This document shows, one piece after another, positions 6,946-13,309 of a stretch of DNA of 16,461 nt. Location: positions 1 to 16,461 of the forward strand of contig NZ_JAVRMB020000142.1 in NCBI RefSeq assembly GCF_031844845.1, in the 5' to 3' direction. Positions within the stretch are counted from its first letter, which is position 1; every line of letters begins with the position of its first letter. Source of the DNA: Endozoicomonas sp031844845 (GTDB taxonomy: Bacteria > Pseudomonadota > Gammaproteobacteria > Pseudomonadales > Endozoicomonadaceae). A program made the position numbers and the translations under genes. The notes under the pieces were generated by a model. That model did no database searches and was not told the origin of the DNA. It saw only the letters and a list, made by a program, of their open reading frames with translations.

Positions 6946-6946
6946 G

Positions 6947-6978
6947 CTGGAACACCACTACCCTGGAACACCACTACC
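6947..6978. repeat. 16-bp perfect tandem duplication after hicB
   Basis: CTGGAACACCACTACC occurs twice back to back (6947-6962 and 6963-6978), two bases after the hicB stop. It shares the core CACCACTA with the 15-bp tandem at 12266-12295. Beyond the repeat, 6979-7100 shows nothing recognisable. Confidence 0.8.
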
Positions 6979-7104
6979 ATAGTGCTGCGATACGCGATAT
7001 TGCCTTGCTCCCATGCTCTGCGGTCGTCGCAAAAGGTCTCAGGACTCATTTCACAGGCACGTGAATACTCAGGCAGATAGCTACCCCTGCCGGAAGCCTG
7101 CTAT

Positions 7105-7126
7105 ATTGTACAATGTGCACGTACAA
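7105..7126 (+). promoter_or_regulatory. Palindromic operator of the Phd/PIN toxin-antitoxin operon
   Basis: A perfect 10-bp palindrome ATTGTACAAT (7105-7114) overlaps a wider dyad TTGTAC-9-GTACAA (7106-7111 and 7121-7126), centred on GTGCAC. It ends 12 bases before the antitoxin ATG and overlaps -10-like TATATT (7102-7107) and TACAAT (7109-7114, 7122-7127). This is what an autoregulated antitoxin operator looks like; binding by the encoded antitoxin is inferred. Confidence 0.6.
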
Positions 7127-7138
7127 TGAGAGGTGCTC

Positions 7139-7369
7139 ATGGAGCAAATCAATATCAGTGAATTAAGGGCCAACCTGCTGAGTTACCTGAAAAAAGCTCA
7201 GTCAGGACAGCCATTTACGGTAACCTCCAATGGTGAGGTTCTGGCCACCATTGCTTCCCCAGATGCCCTGAAGCAGTCCGCGAGAGATGCTCTGGCTGAG
7301 CTGGCTCCAGATGCACAGGCTGAAGATATTCTGGCAAGCACCAGCGAGTCATGGGATGCCATGCAATGA
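7139..7369 (+). CDS. Phd/YefM-family antitoxin
   Basis: The 76-aa antitoxin of a type II toxin-antitoxin pair is expected to bind and silence the PIN nuclease encoded next and to repress its own promoter. The N-terminus INISELRANLLSYLKKAQSGQPFTVTSNGEVLATI is the standard Phd/YefM DNA-binding fold. The C-terminal part (residues about 45-76, acidic, with ALAELAPDAQAEDILAS) would be the toxin-neutralising tail. The ATG at 7139 is chosen because AGAGG ends five bases before it; an in-frame GTG at 7133 lies inside that ribosome-binding site. The stop TGA overlaps the toxin ATG (ATGA), so translation is coupled. A palindromic operator lies just upstream. Confidence 0.9.
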   Translation: MEQINISELRANLLSYLKKAQSGQPFTVTSNGEVLATIASPDALKQSARDALAELAPDAQAEDILASTSESWDAMQ

Positions 7370-7761
7370 TTGTTCTGGATACCTGCGCCTTTATCTGGGA
7401 TGCCCTCAGTCATAAAAAATTGACCAACAACGCAAAGCGGCAAATCATCCAGGCAGAACAAAAACAGCAACTGATGATTTGCGATATTACTCTCTGGGAA
7501 GTAGCCATGCTGGTGAGCAAAGGTCGCTTCACCATTGGCGTTTCAGCAAGCACTTTTTGCCAGCTTGCTATCCAGGCCCGGAATATCGAAGTTTTACCCA
7601 TTACCCCGGACATTGCCGAACGCTCGGTCAGTTTTGATCATACGATCAATAACGACCCTGCTGACCGTTTGATTGCTGCGACCACGATTATACACGACGC
7701 TGCGCTGGTTACCGCGGATCATAACCTGAGAGAAAGTCCGCTGCTGAAAACCATCTGGTGA
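7366..7761 (+). CDS. PIN-domain (VapC-like) ribonuclease toxin
   Basis: The 131-aa single-domain PIN protein is the toxin partner of the preceding antitoxin. PIN toxins are Mg2+-dependent RNases that cut tRNA or rRNA. The acidic active site is complete: D5 in MIVLDTCAFIW, E45 in TLWEVAML, D100 in NDPADRLIAAT and D118 in LVTADHNL. The start is the ATG at 7366 that overlaps the antitoxin stop; an in-frame ATG at 7351 lies inside the antitoxin gene and would add residues outside the family. The pairing of a Phd-type antitoxin with a PIN toxin is common in this subgroup. All key residues are present and there is no frameshift, so the module is probably active. It ends before a hairpin at 7777-7802. 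Confidence 0.92.
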   Translation: MIVLDTCAFIWDALSHKKLTNNAKRQIIQAEQKQQLMICDITLWEVAMLVSKGRFTIGVSASTFCQLAIQARNIEVLPITPDIAERSVSFDHTINNDPADRLIAATTIIHDAALVTADHNLRESPLLKTIW

Positions 7762-7776
7762 CTGCTGTTTACTTTA

Positions 7777-7802
7777 TTGAACCACTAATAACAGTGGTTC
7801 AA
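7777..7802. terminator. Perfect hairpin between the convergent toxin and mgtE genes
   Basis: TTGAACCACT (7777-7786) and AGTGGTTCAA (7793-7802) form a 10-bp stem with a 6-base loop in the 44-bp gap between two convergent genes. It probably ends transcription from both sides, but neither strand has a proper U-tract after the stem, so the terminator role is inferred from position. Confidence 0.55.
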
Positions 7803-7805
7803 AGC

Positions 7806-9164
7806 CTATCCATAGAAAATCGTCGCCAGCCCGAGAAATGAGAAAAAGCCCACTACATCAGAAACGGTCGTCAGAATAATACTTCCAGCCAGCGCCGGAT
7901 CGATATTTATTGATTTCAGCAAAACCGGTAGTGCTGCTCCGGTAATGACCGCAATGCTTAAATTAATCACCATGGCACAGGCAATGACCAGAGAAATAAT
8001 CGGGTCGTCAAACCAGAACCAGACAATGATGGATACCAGTGTTGCCCAGAGCAGTCCGTTGAGAAAACCGGCGACCAGTTCCCGGCCCAATAACCACTTC
8101 AGATTGGTTTTGCTGATTTGTCCCAGCGCCATCCCCCGGATCACCAGAGTTAACGCCTGACTGCCAGCATTGCCACCCATTCCAGCAACAATAGGCATCA
8201 GTACGGCCAGGGCAACCACTTTATCAATGGTTTCCTGAAACAGACCAATGACGGATGCGGCAATAAAGGCAGTGATCAGGTTAACGCCCAGCCAGACAGC
8301 CCGGCGTCTGGCGGTTCGTAACGCGGGGGCGAAGGTATCTTCATCGTCATCAAGGCCCGCCATACTCATCATGGAGTGTTCGGCTTCTTCCCGGATAACA
8401 TCCACTACATCATCAATGGTAATACGGCCAAGCAGCTTACCGCTTTCATTAACCACCGGGGCGGAAATCAGATCCTGACGTTCGAACAGCTGGGCAACCT
8501 GAGTGTCTTCCATGTCGGCAGGGATCGGGTCAAGGTCTGTTAACATGACGTCTCTGACTGTGGCGCCGGGGTCGGTGGTGAGCAATACAGTAAGCGGCAG
8601 TCGACCGATATATTCATCACGACGGTTAACCACCAGAAGGCTGTCTGTGGTGTCAGGGATATTTTCATGTCGACGCAGATATCGAAGAACAACATCCACG
8701 GTATTATTAGGGCGAACCGTAATGGTGTCGGTGTTCATCAGGCCGCCAGCAGAATCTTCCGGATAGGCCAGAACGGCCTCAACCCGTTGTCGGTCCTGGC
8801 TGTTCATGGTGTCCAGAACCTGACGGGTTATGGTACCGGGAAGTTGCTGCAGAAGATCCGCTATGTCATCGACATCCTGCCCTTCGGTGATCGCTTTCAG
8901 CTCGGCAATGTTCATCTGGTCGAGAAAGAACTGGCGAACATCTTCACTTAGCTCTTGAAGTACATCGCCTTCCTGTTCCCGATCCACCAGTCGCCATAAC
9001 AGGCTGCGGAGCTTTGGCGGGGACGATTCAAGCAGGTGTGCAGTATCAGCAGGGGGCAATGTATTCAGCATGGTGCGTAACTCTGAAGAAACACCATGCT
9101 CAAGCGCATCATTGAGTTTTTTAAGCTCGGCTTCACCGATGCTCAATTGCAGCTGCTGGGCCAT
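7806..9164 (-). CDS. mgtE: MgtE-family magnesium transporter
   Basis: The 452-aa inner-membrane Mg2+ channel/transporter has the full domain order. A helical N domain covers about residues 1-135. Two CBS domains follow at about 136-260 (MNTDTITVRPNNTVDVVLRYLRR, then VRDVMLTDLDPIPADMEDTQ...APVVNESGKLLGRITIDDVVDVI). Five membrane helices run from about residue 285 to the end. Helix 2 carries the signature MPIVAGMGGNAGSQALTLVIRG. The pore Asp of the last helix is D436 in TTVSDVVGF. The cytoplasmic N and CBS domains act as the Mg2+ sensor that closes the channel. It lies 115 bp downstream of ptsO on the same strand. No M-box or other Mg2+ riboswitch can be recognised in that spacer, which holds only a short CCCC/GGGG dyad and a weak TATAAC. 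Confidence 0.95.
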   Translation of the reverse strand: MAQQLQLSIGEAELKKLNDALEHGVSSELRTMLNTLPPADTAHLLESSPPKLRSLLWRLVDREQEGDVLQELSEDVRQFFLDQMNIAELKAITEGQDVDDIADLLQQLPGTITRQVLDTMNSQDRQRVEAVLAYPEDSAGGLMNTDTITVRPNNTVDVVLRYLRRHENIPDTTDSLLVVNRRDEYIGRLPLTVLLTTDPGATVRDVMLTDLDPIPADMEDTQVAQLFERQDLISAPVVNESGKLLGRITIDDVVDVIREEAEHSMMSMAGLDDDEDTFAPALRTARRRAVWLGVNLITAFIAASVIGLFQETIDKVVALAVLMPIVAGMGGNAGSQALTLVIRGMALGQISKTNLKWLLGRELVAGFLNGLLWATLVSIIVWFWFDDPIISLVIACAMVINLSIAVITGAALPVLLKSINIDPALAGSIILTTVSDVVGFFSFLGLATIFYG

Positions 9165-9279
9165 TATTATCTGCCTGAGTGGGTTCTGGATATCGGGTTA
9201 TAAAACCAGAGATCCAGTGAAAATGGAGAATGGTCTCTTATTGTATGTGCAGAGGCTATCCCCTGGTAAGGGGGGGCGG

Positions 9280-9549
9280 TTATTCTTCTTCACCAAAGCG
9301 ATCATCGATCAGCTTACACAGTGCCAGACAGGCTGCCTTCTCGTCCTGACCATCACAATGAAGCTCCAGTTCGGAGCCCAGTCCCGCCGCCAGCATCATA
9401 ACTGCCATAATACTTTTGCCATCGACCTTTCGGCCATTGAATTCAATTTCAATCTGGCTGGCAAAAGCGGATGACGTGGAAACAAATTTTGATGCCGCCC
9501 GGGCATGTAAGCCCAGTTTGTTAATAATTCTTTTCCGATAGGTAATCAT
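9280..9549 (-). CDS. ptsO: NPr, HPr-like phosphocarrier of the nitrogen PTS
   Basis: The 89-aa HPr-fold protein receives phosphate from EI-Ntr and passes it to EIIA-Ntr (PtsN). The phosphorylated histidine is H15 in NKLGLHARAASKF, and the second conserved site S46 is in GKSIMAVMML. The end (LCKLIDDRFGEEE) matches the family. Its start codon overlaps the rapZ stop by one base (TAATG), giving translational coupling, the usual rapZ-ptsO arrangement. The chromosomal position identifies it as NPr rather than the sugar-PTS HPr. ptsN, its phospho-acceptor, is 2.7 kb upstream, separated by an inserted gene. Confidence 0.95.
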   Translation of the reverse strand: MITYRKRIINKLGLHARAASKFVSTSSAFASQIEIEFNGRKVDGKSIMAVMMLAAGLGSELELHCDGQDEKAACLALCKLIDDRFGEEE

Positions 9550-10406
9550 TATTCGTGAAGCTCTCTGTGTCTGACCTGAACCCGCTCCAGGGTATTGGCA
9601 AATGAATCTCCCAGTGTTTTACCAATATAGACCGAACGGTGCTGACCGCCGGTGCAGCCTATGGCCACGGTCATGTAGCTGCGCTGGGCAGTTTCGAACC
9701 GGGGGAGCCACTTCTCAACAAAAGCACTGATGTCATCAATCATCTCAATGACATCCGGTTCGTCTTTCAGGAATTCAATGACCGGTGTTTCCAGGCCGGT
9801 ATGCACTCTCAGAGCCTCATCCCAGTACGGGTTGGGGAGGCAGCGTACATCAAAAATAAAATCGGCATCAGAGGGGATGCCATTTTTAAAGCCAAAGGAT
9901 TGAAAGAGTACGGTCATCCCCATCTTCTGGTCATCACAGAATTCCTGTTTGACCTGGTCGCGGAGCTGATGAACCGATAGTGGCGTGGTGTCGATTTTCA
10001 GGTCAGCGGATACCAGTACGGGTTTCAGCAGTTTTTTCTCTTTTTCAATGGCCTCTCTCAGGGATATCTGGTCGTTACTGAGGGGGTGCTTTCTGCGGGT
10101 AGCACTGTAGCGACTGACCAGTTTATCACTGGCGGTAGTCAGATAGAGTACCTTGCAGTCAATGCCTTTCTTTTTCAGGTTGGCCAGCAGCTCCGGGAAA
10201 TTTTTCAGTGTTCCCGGCAGGTTCCGGATATCAATACTGACCGCCATTTTTGGCTGTTCCTGATGAGATCCTTTCAGGGTATCTGGCAGCTGGCTCAGCA
10301 TGCTGGCAGGCAGGTTGTCGACGCAATAAAACCCTTCATCCTCAAGGGTATGTAAGGCAGAGCTTTTTCCCGAGCCTGATCGCCCACTGATAATGATAAG
10401 TTTCAT
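9549..10406 (-). CDS. rapZ: RapZ, RNase adapter / GlmZ-binding protein (YvcJ family)
   Basis: The 285-aa protein matches RapZ (E. coli 284 aa), which in enterobacteria binds the sRNAs GlmY/GlmZ and steers RNase E to GlmZ, setting glucosamine-6-phosphate synthase levels. The Walker A GRSGSGKS is at residues 8-15, followed by ALHTLEDEGFYCVDNLP. The C-terminal domain has DVRCLPNPYW and the conserved TVAIGCTGGQHRSVYI. The ATG at 10406 is chosen because AGGAG lies five bases upstream and it gives MKLIIISGRSG. An ATG at 10439 would add 11 residues without family support. It overlaps ptsO by one base. Its usual upstream neighbour ptsN is displaced by the 388-aa gene, so rapZ needs a promoter in 10440-10560. 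A TTGACA occurs there on the minus strand, but with no clear -10. Confidence 0.95.
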   Translation of the reverse strand: MKLIIISGRSGSGKSSALHTLEDEGFYCVDNLPASMLSQLPDTLKGSHQEQPKMAVSIDIRNLPGTLKNFPELLANLKKKGIDCKVLYLTTASDKLVSRYSATRRKHPLSNDQISLREAIEKEKKLLKPVLVSADLKIDTTPLSVHQLRDQVKQEFCDDQKMGMTVLFQSFGFKNGIPSDADFIFDVRCLPNPYWDEALRVHTGLETPVIEFLKDEPDVIEMIDDISAFVEKWLPRFETAQRSYMTVAIGCTGGQHRSVYIGKTLGDSFANTLERVQVRHRELHE

Positions 10407-10687
10407 GGCTGCTCCTTTCTGCTTTCCAAGCGTTGGCATATTTATGCACTACGAGTATTGTCGGGTGGCTTCTTCACTATTAAAGCAACTTTTTGTCAAT
10501 TAGCCTACCGGGAGTTTCAAGGTTTTCGGATTGGAAAAATATTCGTATCGTCAATTAACTTGATCAAGGGTTACTACTAAAGTCGCAGGAGATCCCCGGA
10601 TATTTTGTCAGGTGGTTATTTAAATAACGGTTTTTTATTTTTTATTCATACCTTCAAGGCAATGATTCTTATGGTTTGTTAGTTATG

Positions 10688-10717
10688 TTGACACTGCTGT
10701 TATTAACTAAATAGAAA
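10688..10717 (+). promoter_or_regulatory. Candidate promoter of the 388-aa orphan gene
   Basis: A perfect -35 TTGACA (10688-10693) is followed after 18 bp by TAGAAA (10712-10717, 4 of 6). A start near 10724 gives a leader of about 100 nt. The whole spacer 10440-10823 is AT-rich and holds no gene; it also must carry the rapZ promoter in the other direction. Confidence 0.45.
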
Positions 10718-10740
10718 GTTAAGCATATGGTTTACAGCGA

Positions 10741-10776
10741 CAAGGGGGTTTGAAAGGAATTACTAAAGACCCCTTG
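10741..10776 (+). promoter_or_regulatory. Leader hairpin of the 388-aa orphan gene
   Basis: CAAGGGG (10741-10747) pairs perfectly with CCCCTTG (10770-10776), and TTT/AAA can extend the stem beyond a small internal mismatch. It lies in the predicted leader, ending about 48 bases before the ATG. There is no U-tract, so it is not a terminator; it may protect the message or respond to a regulator. Confidence 0.4.
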
Positions 10777-10823
10777 GAGGTGAATAAAACACAATCATTA
10801 ATTAATGTTAAAGGAGTAACGTT

Positions 10824-11990
10824 ATGTCATTACCAAATGTTGGAAATACTGGCCAAGCCATTTCTGCTGGTCAATCTGTCGGTACCCCGGTAAACCAGGG
10901 TAACAATAAGCAAGAGACGTCTTCGAGCTTTTTTGGGCGTGCTGTCTCGACGCTTTGGAGTGGTCTGACTTATATTCCCCGAAAAGTATTGTCTTATAGT
11001 CAGGGCAATGCACAGCCAGGATATTCAGAAACAGTATATCCAGAACAAAAAAGTCCTAGAATAAAGCCCTTGGACAACCCTATAGAAAAAGCAAGTTTTG
11101 TTTCGTCATTTGATCGTATGTGTAGAGACGCAGCTATTGACAGCAGTGTGGCTGTCTCCAAAGAAGCCATCCTGGCTGGGGAAGAAAGCCAAGAATATAG
11201 AGTAGCTTTAAGTCAGACCCGGCATTTAAACCATATGAAGTTTAAAACTAAAGAAGAAATGTCGATCCTGGAAAAATTTAAAGCGGGTTGTAAAAGGCTG
11301 AAAGATCGTATTGTGTCTGTGCCTGAGGCGGTATATAAAAAGATCGTACCTCTTAAAGTAAGTATAGCCTTCAGGAAGTTCTCGGACAAAATCGCAACCT
11401 CTGATTACAATCCTTTTAAAATCAGGGCCGCAGCTAAAGACTTAAAAGCTGCAAAAGAAGCACTGAAGCTTCGCACTCCAGTAATGGGGCCGTTGTATAG
11501 CAAGGTTGTTGAGCAGGCGAGGAAAATTCAGGCAGCTGAAGGTGTGGAAGGAAAAACACCTTACGACCGAGTGGATAATAAGGGTTGTGTCGGTGCGGAA
11601 AAAGCATTGAACTACGGCGACGAGCTTGCTTTTGGCCTTAACGGTGAAGATGCTTTGGACGCTTACGTTGAAACTTGTTTGGATAATGCCATTAAAAAAG
11701 CTGAAGGTGCTAAAGTGACTCCAGCGAGAACTGCTATTGAGAAGCTGGAGGCTAAGCTGCAGCAGAAGAATCAAGTTCAGCTTAAAGCAATGACCTCAAA
11801 GACAACTGATGAAGATCGTGCTCTTTACAAAGCTAACCAGAGGAATAACGCGAAAGTTGCCTTGATGATGCAGGGTGGAAAGACGACGTTTTTCTACGAC
11901 TATGATCCTCAGAAGAATGGGGATGCTGTTAAGCTTGCTCGCAAAAAGGCTGAAAAGCTTGCAGCACTGCGGGCTAACAGGTCTGGTTAA
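10824..11990 (+). CDS. 388-aa protein of unknown family, possible secreted effector
   Basis: I recognise no domain. The gene is well formed: AAGGAG ends seven bases before the ATG, there is a plausible promoter, and a strong terminator follows. The first 35 residues are rich in Gly, Asn, Gln, Ser and Thr with almost no charge (MSLPNVGNTGQAISAGQSVG, then NQGNNKQETSSS). This is the composition typical of type III secretion signals; there is no Sec signal peptide. The rest is strongly basic and mostly helical, with Lys/Ala-rich segments around residues 200-220 (AAAKDLKAAKEALKL) and 300-325 (TAIEKLEAKLQQKNQ). It ends with ALMMQGGKTTFFYDYDP and a Lys-rich tail. It sits on the opposite strand between rapZ and ptsN, which are normally adjacent, so it is an insertion. 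Effector status is inference from composition and context only; a structural or DNA/RNA-binding role is equally possible. Confidence 0.85.
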   Translation: MSLPNVGNTGQAISAGQSVGTPVNQGNNKQETSSSFFGRAVSTLWSGLTYIPRKVLSYSQGNAQPGYSETVYPEQKSPRIKPLDNPIEKASFVSSFDRMCRDAAIDSSVAVSKEAILAGEESQEYRVALSQTRHLNHMKFKTKEEMSILEKFKAGCKRLKDRIVSVPEAVYKKIVPLKVSIAFRKFSDKIATSDYNPFKIRAAAKDLKAAKEALKLRTPVMGPLYSKVVEQARKIQAAEGVEGKTPYDRVDNKGCVGAEKALNYGDELAFGLNGEDALDAYVETCLDNAIKKAEGAKVTPARTAIEKLEAKLQQKNQVQLKAMTSKTTDEDRALYKANQRNNAKVALMMQGGKTTFFYDYDPQKNGDAVKLARKKAEKLAALRANRSG

Positions 11991-12003
11991 TTATGTTATC
12001 TTT

Positions 12004-12044
12004 CTGATTATTTAATCAGGCCACCACATTGTGGTGGTTTTTTT
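12004..12044 (+). terminator. Tandem hairpins and intrinsic terminator of the 388-aa gene
   Basis: The hairpin CTGATTA-TT-TAATCAG (12004-12019) is followed one base later by CCACCAC-ATT-GTGGTGG (12021-12037) and seven T (12038-12044). A third dyad GCACAT-GA-ATGTGC (12047-12060) comes directly after. The second hairpin with its T-run is a textbook terminator 30 bases after the stop codon. Confidence 0.85.
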
Positions 12045-12134
12045 ATGCACATGAATGTGCTGTATCCCAGAAACGCACGACTGTATGGATGCAGGAGTTA
12101 GAGTAACGCAGGAGCAGTTACCGAGGAGTGGTTT

Positions 12135-12242
12135 ATGGGGTTGAAATTTGCACCTGGTTTTACGCGGCGCACGGCAATGCATAACGGCCCCTGGCACAAA
12201 CGAAAGAGCCGGCGTAATAGTTGTTCTTGTGTTCTGATATAA
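12135..12242 (+). CDS. Possible 35-aa basic small protein
   Basis: A short ORF starts at an ATG preceded by AGGAG six bases upstream and stops at the TAA at 12240-12242. The product would start MGLKFAPGFTRRTAMHNGPW, contain a very basic KRKSRRN stretch and end NSCSCVLI. No promoter is identified and no family is recognised. It lies in the 238-bp stretch between the terminator of the 388-aa gene and ptsN, which otherwise holds nothing I can name. It could equally be chance or part of a dispersed repeat. Confidence 0.2.
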   Translation: MGLKFAPGFTRRTAMHNGPWHKRKSRRNSCSCVLI

Positions 12243-12265
12243 AGGTTTGCCATCAATACAAAGAG

Positions 12266-12295
12266 CTTTAATCACCACTACTTTAATCACCACTA
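12266..12295. repeat. 15-bp tandem duplication covering the ptsN stop codon
   Basis: CTTTAATCACCACTA is present twice in direct succession (12266-12280 and 12281-12295). The right-hand copy contains the last codons and stop of ptsN on the minus strand (Ser-Gly-Asp-stop), so the left copy is a duplicate of the gene's end. The core CACCACTA also appears in the 16-bp tandem at 6947-6978. Confidence 0.8.
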
Positions 12296-12732
12296 ATAGA
12301 GTGATAGAGCATTTCACTATCGGTAGCCGAACGTATTTTCTCAAGCATTGACGCTGAATGAAAACGCTCTGCCAATGCCTTCAGAATTTCCAGGTGTTCC
12401 TGGTTTTCACCTTCCGGCACAATCAGTGCAAATACCAGGTCAACCGGCTTACGATCCACGGAATCGAAATCAATAGGTTCTGCCAGACGTATAAAGAGAC
12501 CAACAGGTTCCGGACAGGCTTTACACCGACAGTGGGGAATGGCAACGCCTTCACCTAATCCGGTGGTGCCAAGCCGCTCCCGGGAGATCAGGGCTTCAAA
12601 TAATTCTTTGGCATTAATCTCAGGGACTTCACTGCTGATGCGGTCAGCAATAAATTCCAGAATTTTCTTTTTGCTGACCCCGTGCACACCATCAAGGGTG
12701 CGCTCGGGGGTTAGGATGCGATGAATTTTCAT
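12283..12732 (-). CDS. ptsN: PtsN, EIIA-Ntr regulatory phosphotransferase protein
   Basis: The 149-aa mannitol/fructose-type EIIA domain is the end point of the nitrogen PTS. It takes phosphate from NPr and controls K+ transporters and sensor kinases by direct binding in its unphosphorylated form. The phospho-histidine is H67 in TTGLGEGVAIPHCR, and the family block LVFALIVPEGENQEHLEILKALAERF follows. Its length is close to the E. coli protein (163 aa). The ATG at 12732 gives MKIHRILTPERT; no clear Shine-Dalgarno precedes it, and hpf ends 24 bases upstream, so coupling to hpf translation is likely. The 3' end is altered by a 15-bp tandem duplication starting at the stop. rapZ, usually next, has been pushed away by the inserted 388-aa gene. 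Confidence 0.95.
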   Translation of the reverse strand: MKIHRILTPERTLDGVHGVSKKKILEFIADRISSEVPEINAKELFEALISRERLGTTGLGEGVAIPHCRCKACPEPVGLFIRLAEPIDFDSVDRKPVDLVFALIVPEGENQEHLEILKALAERFHSASMLEKIRSATDSEMLYHSISGD

Positions 12733-12756
12733 GCTATTTAAGAATGGATACCGAAA

Positions 12757-13071
12757 TCAAAGGGCATGGCCACTGGCACCCTGTTGCCTGTGCAGGGCTT
12801 TTTCTTTCTGTTTAACCAGCTGCCGATCCAACTTGTCCGAGAGCAGGTCAATGGCTGCGTACATGTCTTCGTGTTCGGCGGTGGCAACAATTTCGGCGCC
12901 GCGGGTATGCAGAATCGCCTCCACTTTCTGCGCCAGCTTTTCTACACTCAGGGTCACCTGTACATTGGTGATATGGTCAAAATGCGAACTAAGACGTTCC
13001 AGTTTCTTGATCACATAGTCGTGTAGAGCTTCTGTTACCTCGACATGATGTCCACTGATGTTGACTTGCAT
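12757..13071 (-). CDS. hpf: HPF, short ribosome hibernation-promoting factor
   Basis: The 104-aa protein belongs to the YfiA/HPF family. It binds the 30S decoding region in stationary phase and helps form inactive 100S dimers. The sequence MQVNISGHHVEVTEALHDYVIKKLERL is the conserved first strand and helix. It continues with NVQVTLSVEKLAQKVEA and GAEIVATAEHEDMYAAIDLLSDKLDRQLVKQKEK. It lacks the C-terminal dimerisation domain of long HPF, so it is the short gammaproteobacterial form that works with RMF. The ATG at 13071 is chosen for the AGGAG at 13080-13084 (8-base spacing); an ATG at 13092 would add seven residues upstream of that site. It lies between rpoN and ptsN as in E. coli, but with an unusually long 238-bp leader. 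Confidence 0.95.
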   Translation of the reverse strand: MQVNISGHHVEVTEALHDYVIKKLERLSSHFDHITNVQVTLSVEKLAQKVEAILHTRGAEIVATAEHEDMYAAIDLLSDKLDRQLVKQKEKALHRQQGASGHAL

Positions 13072-13139
13072 GTAACGCTCTCCTGATCCCATTTCCAGAA
13101 ATCACCAGTTCGCGGGATTTTTCGTACTGGCTGTTTACT

Positions 13140-13240
13140 GAAAATGCCGTCTTTCTTGCTTCCTTATCTTCGATTGAAGGCAGGAACGGCATTTTCGCTC
13201 ATGGCTGTTTTTTCGCTCAGGGCTGTATTTGATTCTAACA
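13140..13240 (-). promoter_or_regulatory. Structured rpoN-hpf spacer with possible hpf promoter
   Basis: On the minus strand an extended -10, TGTTAGAAT (13240-13232), lacks a good -35. It would start transcription near 13225. The predicted leader begins with two direct copies of a 17-bp sequence (plus-strand 13192-13208 and 13210-13226, TTTTCGCTCA[T/G]GGCTGT, one mismatch). It then forms a long hairpin with 11-bp perfect arms GAAAATGCCGT (13140-13150) and ACGGCATTTTC (13186-13196). No U-tract follows, so it is not an ordinary terminator. The promoter is uncertain; the repeats and dyad are seen directly. Confidence 0.4.
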
Positions 13241-13309
13241 CTGTCGATGCAGCTTGGAATGCCCTGAGGCAAAAAAACTATTCTTTGTACCGTTCTTTAC
13301 AAGACACCT

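Noticed and set aside
9165..9279. Mg2+ riboswitch (M-box or mgtA-like) upstream of mgtE
   Set aside because: The 115-bp spacer is too short and lacks the conserved helices; only a small CCCC/GGGG dyad is seen.
12012..12344. 110-aa minus-strand ORF
   Set aside because: It runs through the terminator array and the end of ptsN in another frame; low credibility as a gene.
12989..13192. 67-aa minus-strand ORF in the hpf leader
   Set aside because: It overlaps the hpf start in another frame and contains the arms of the inverted repeat; no ribosome-binding site was identified.
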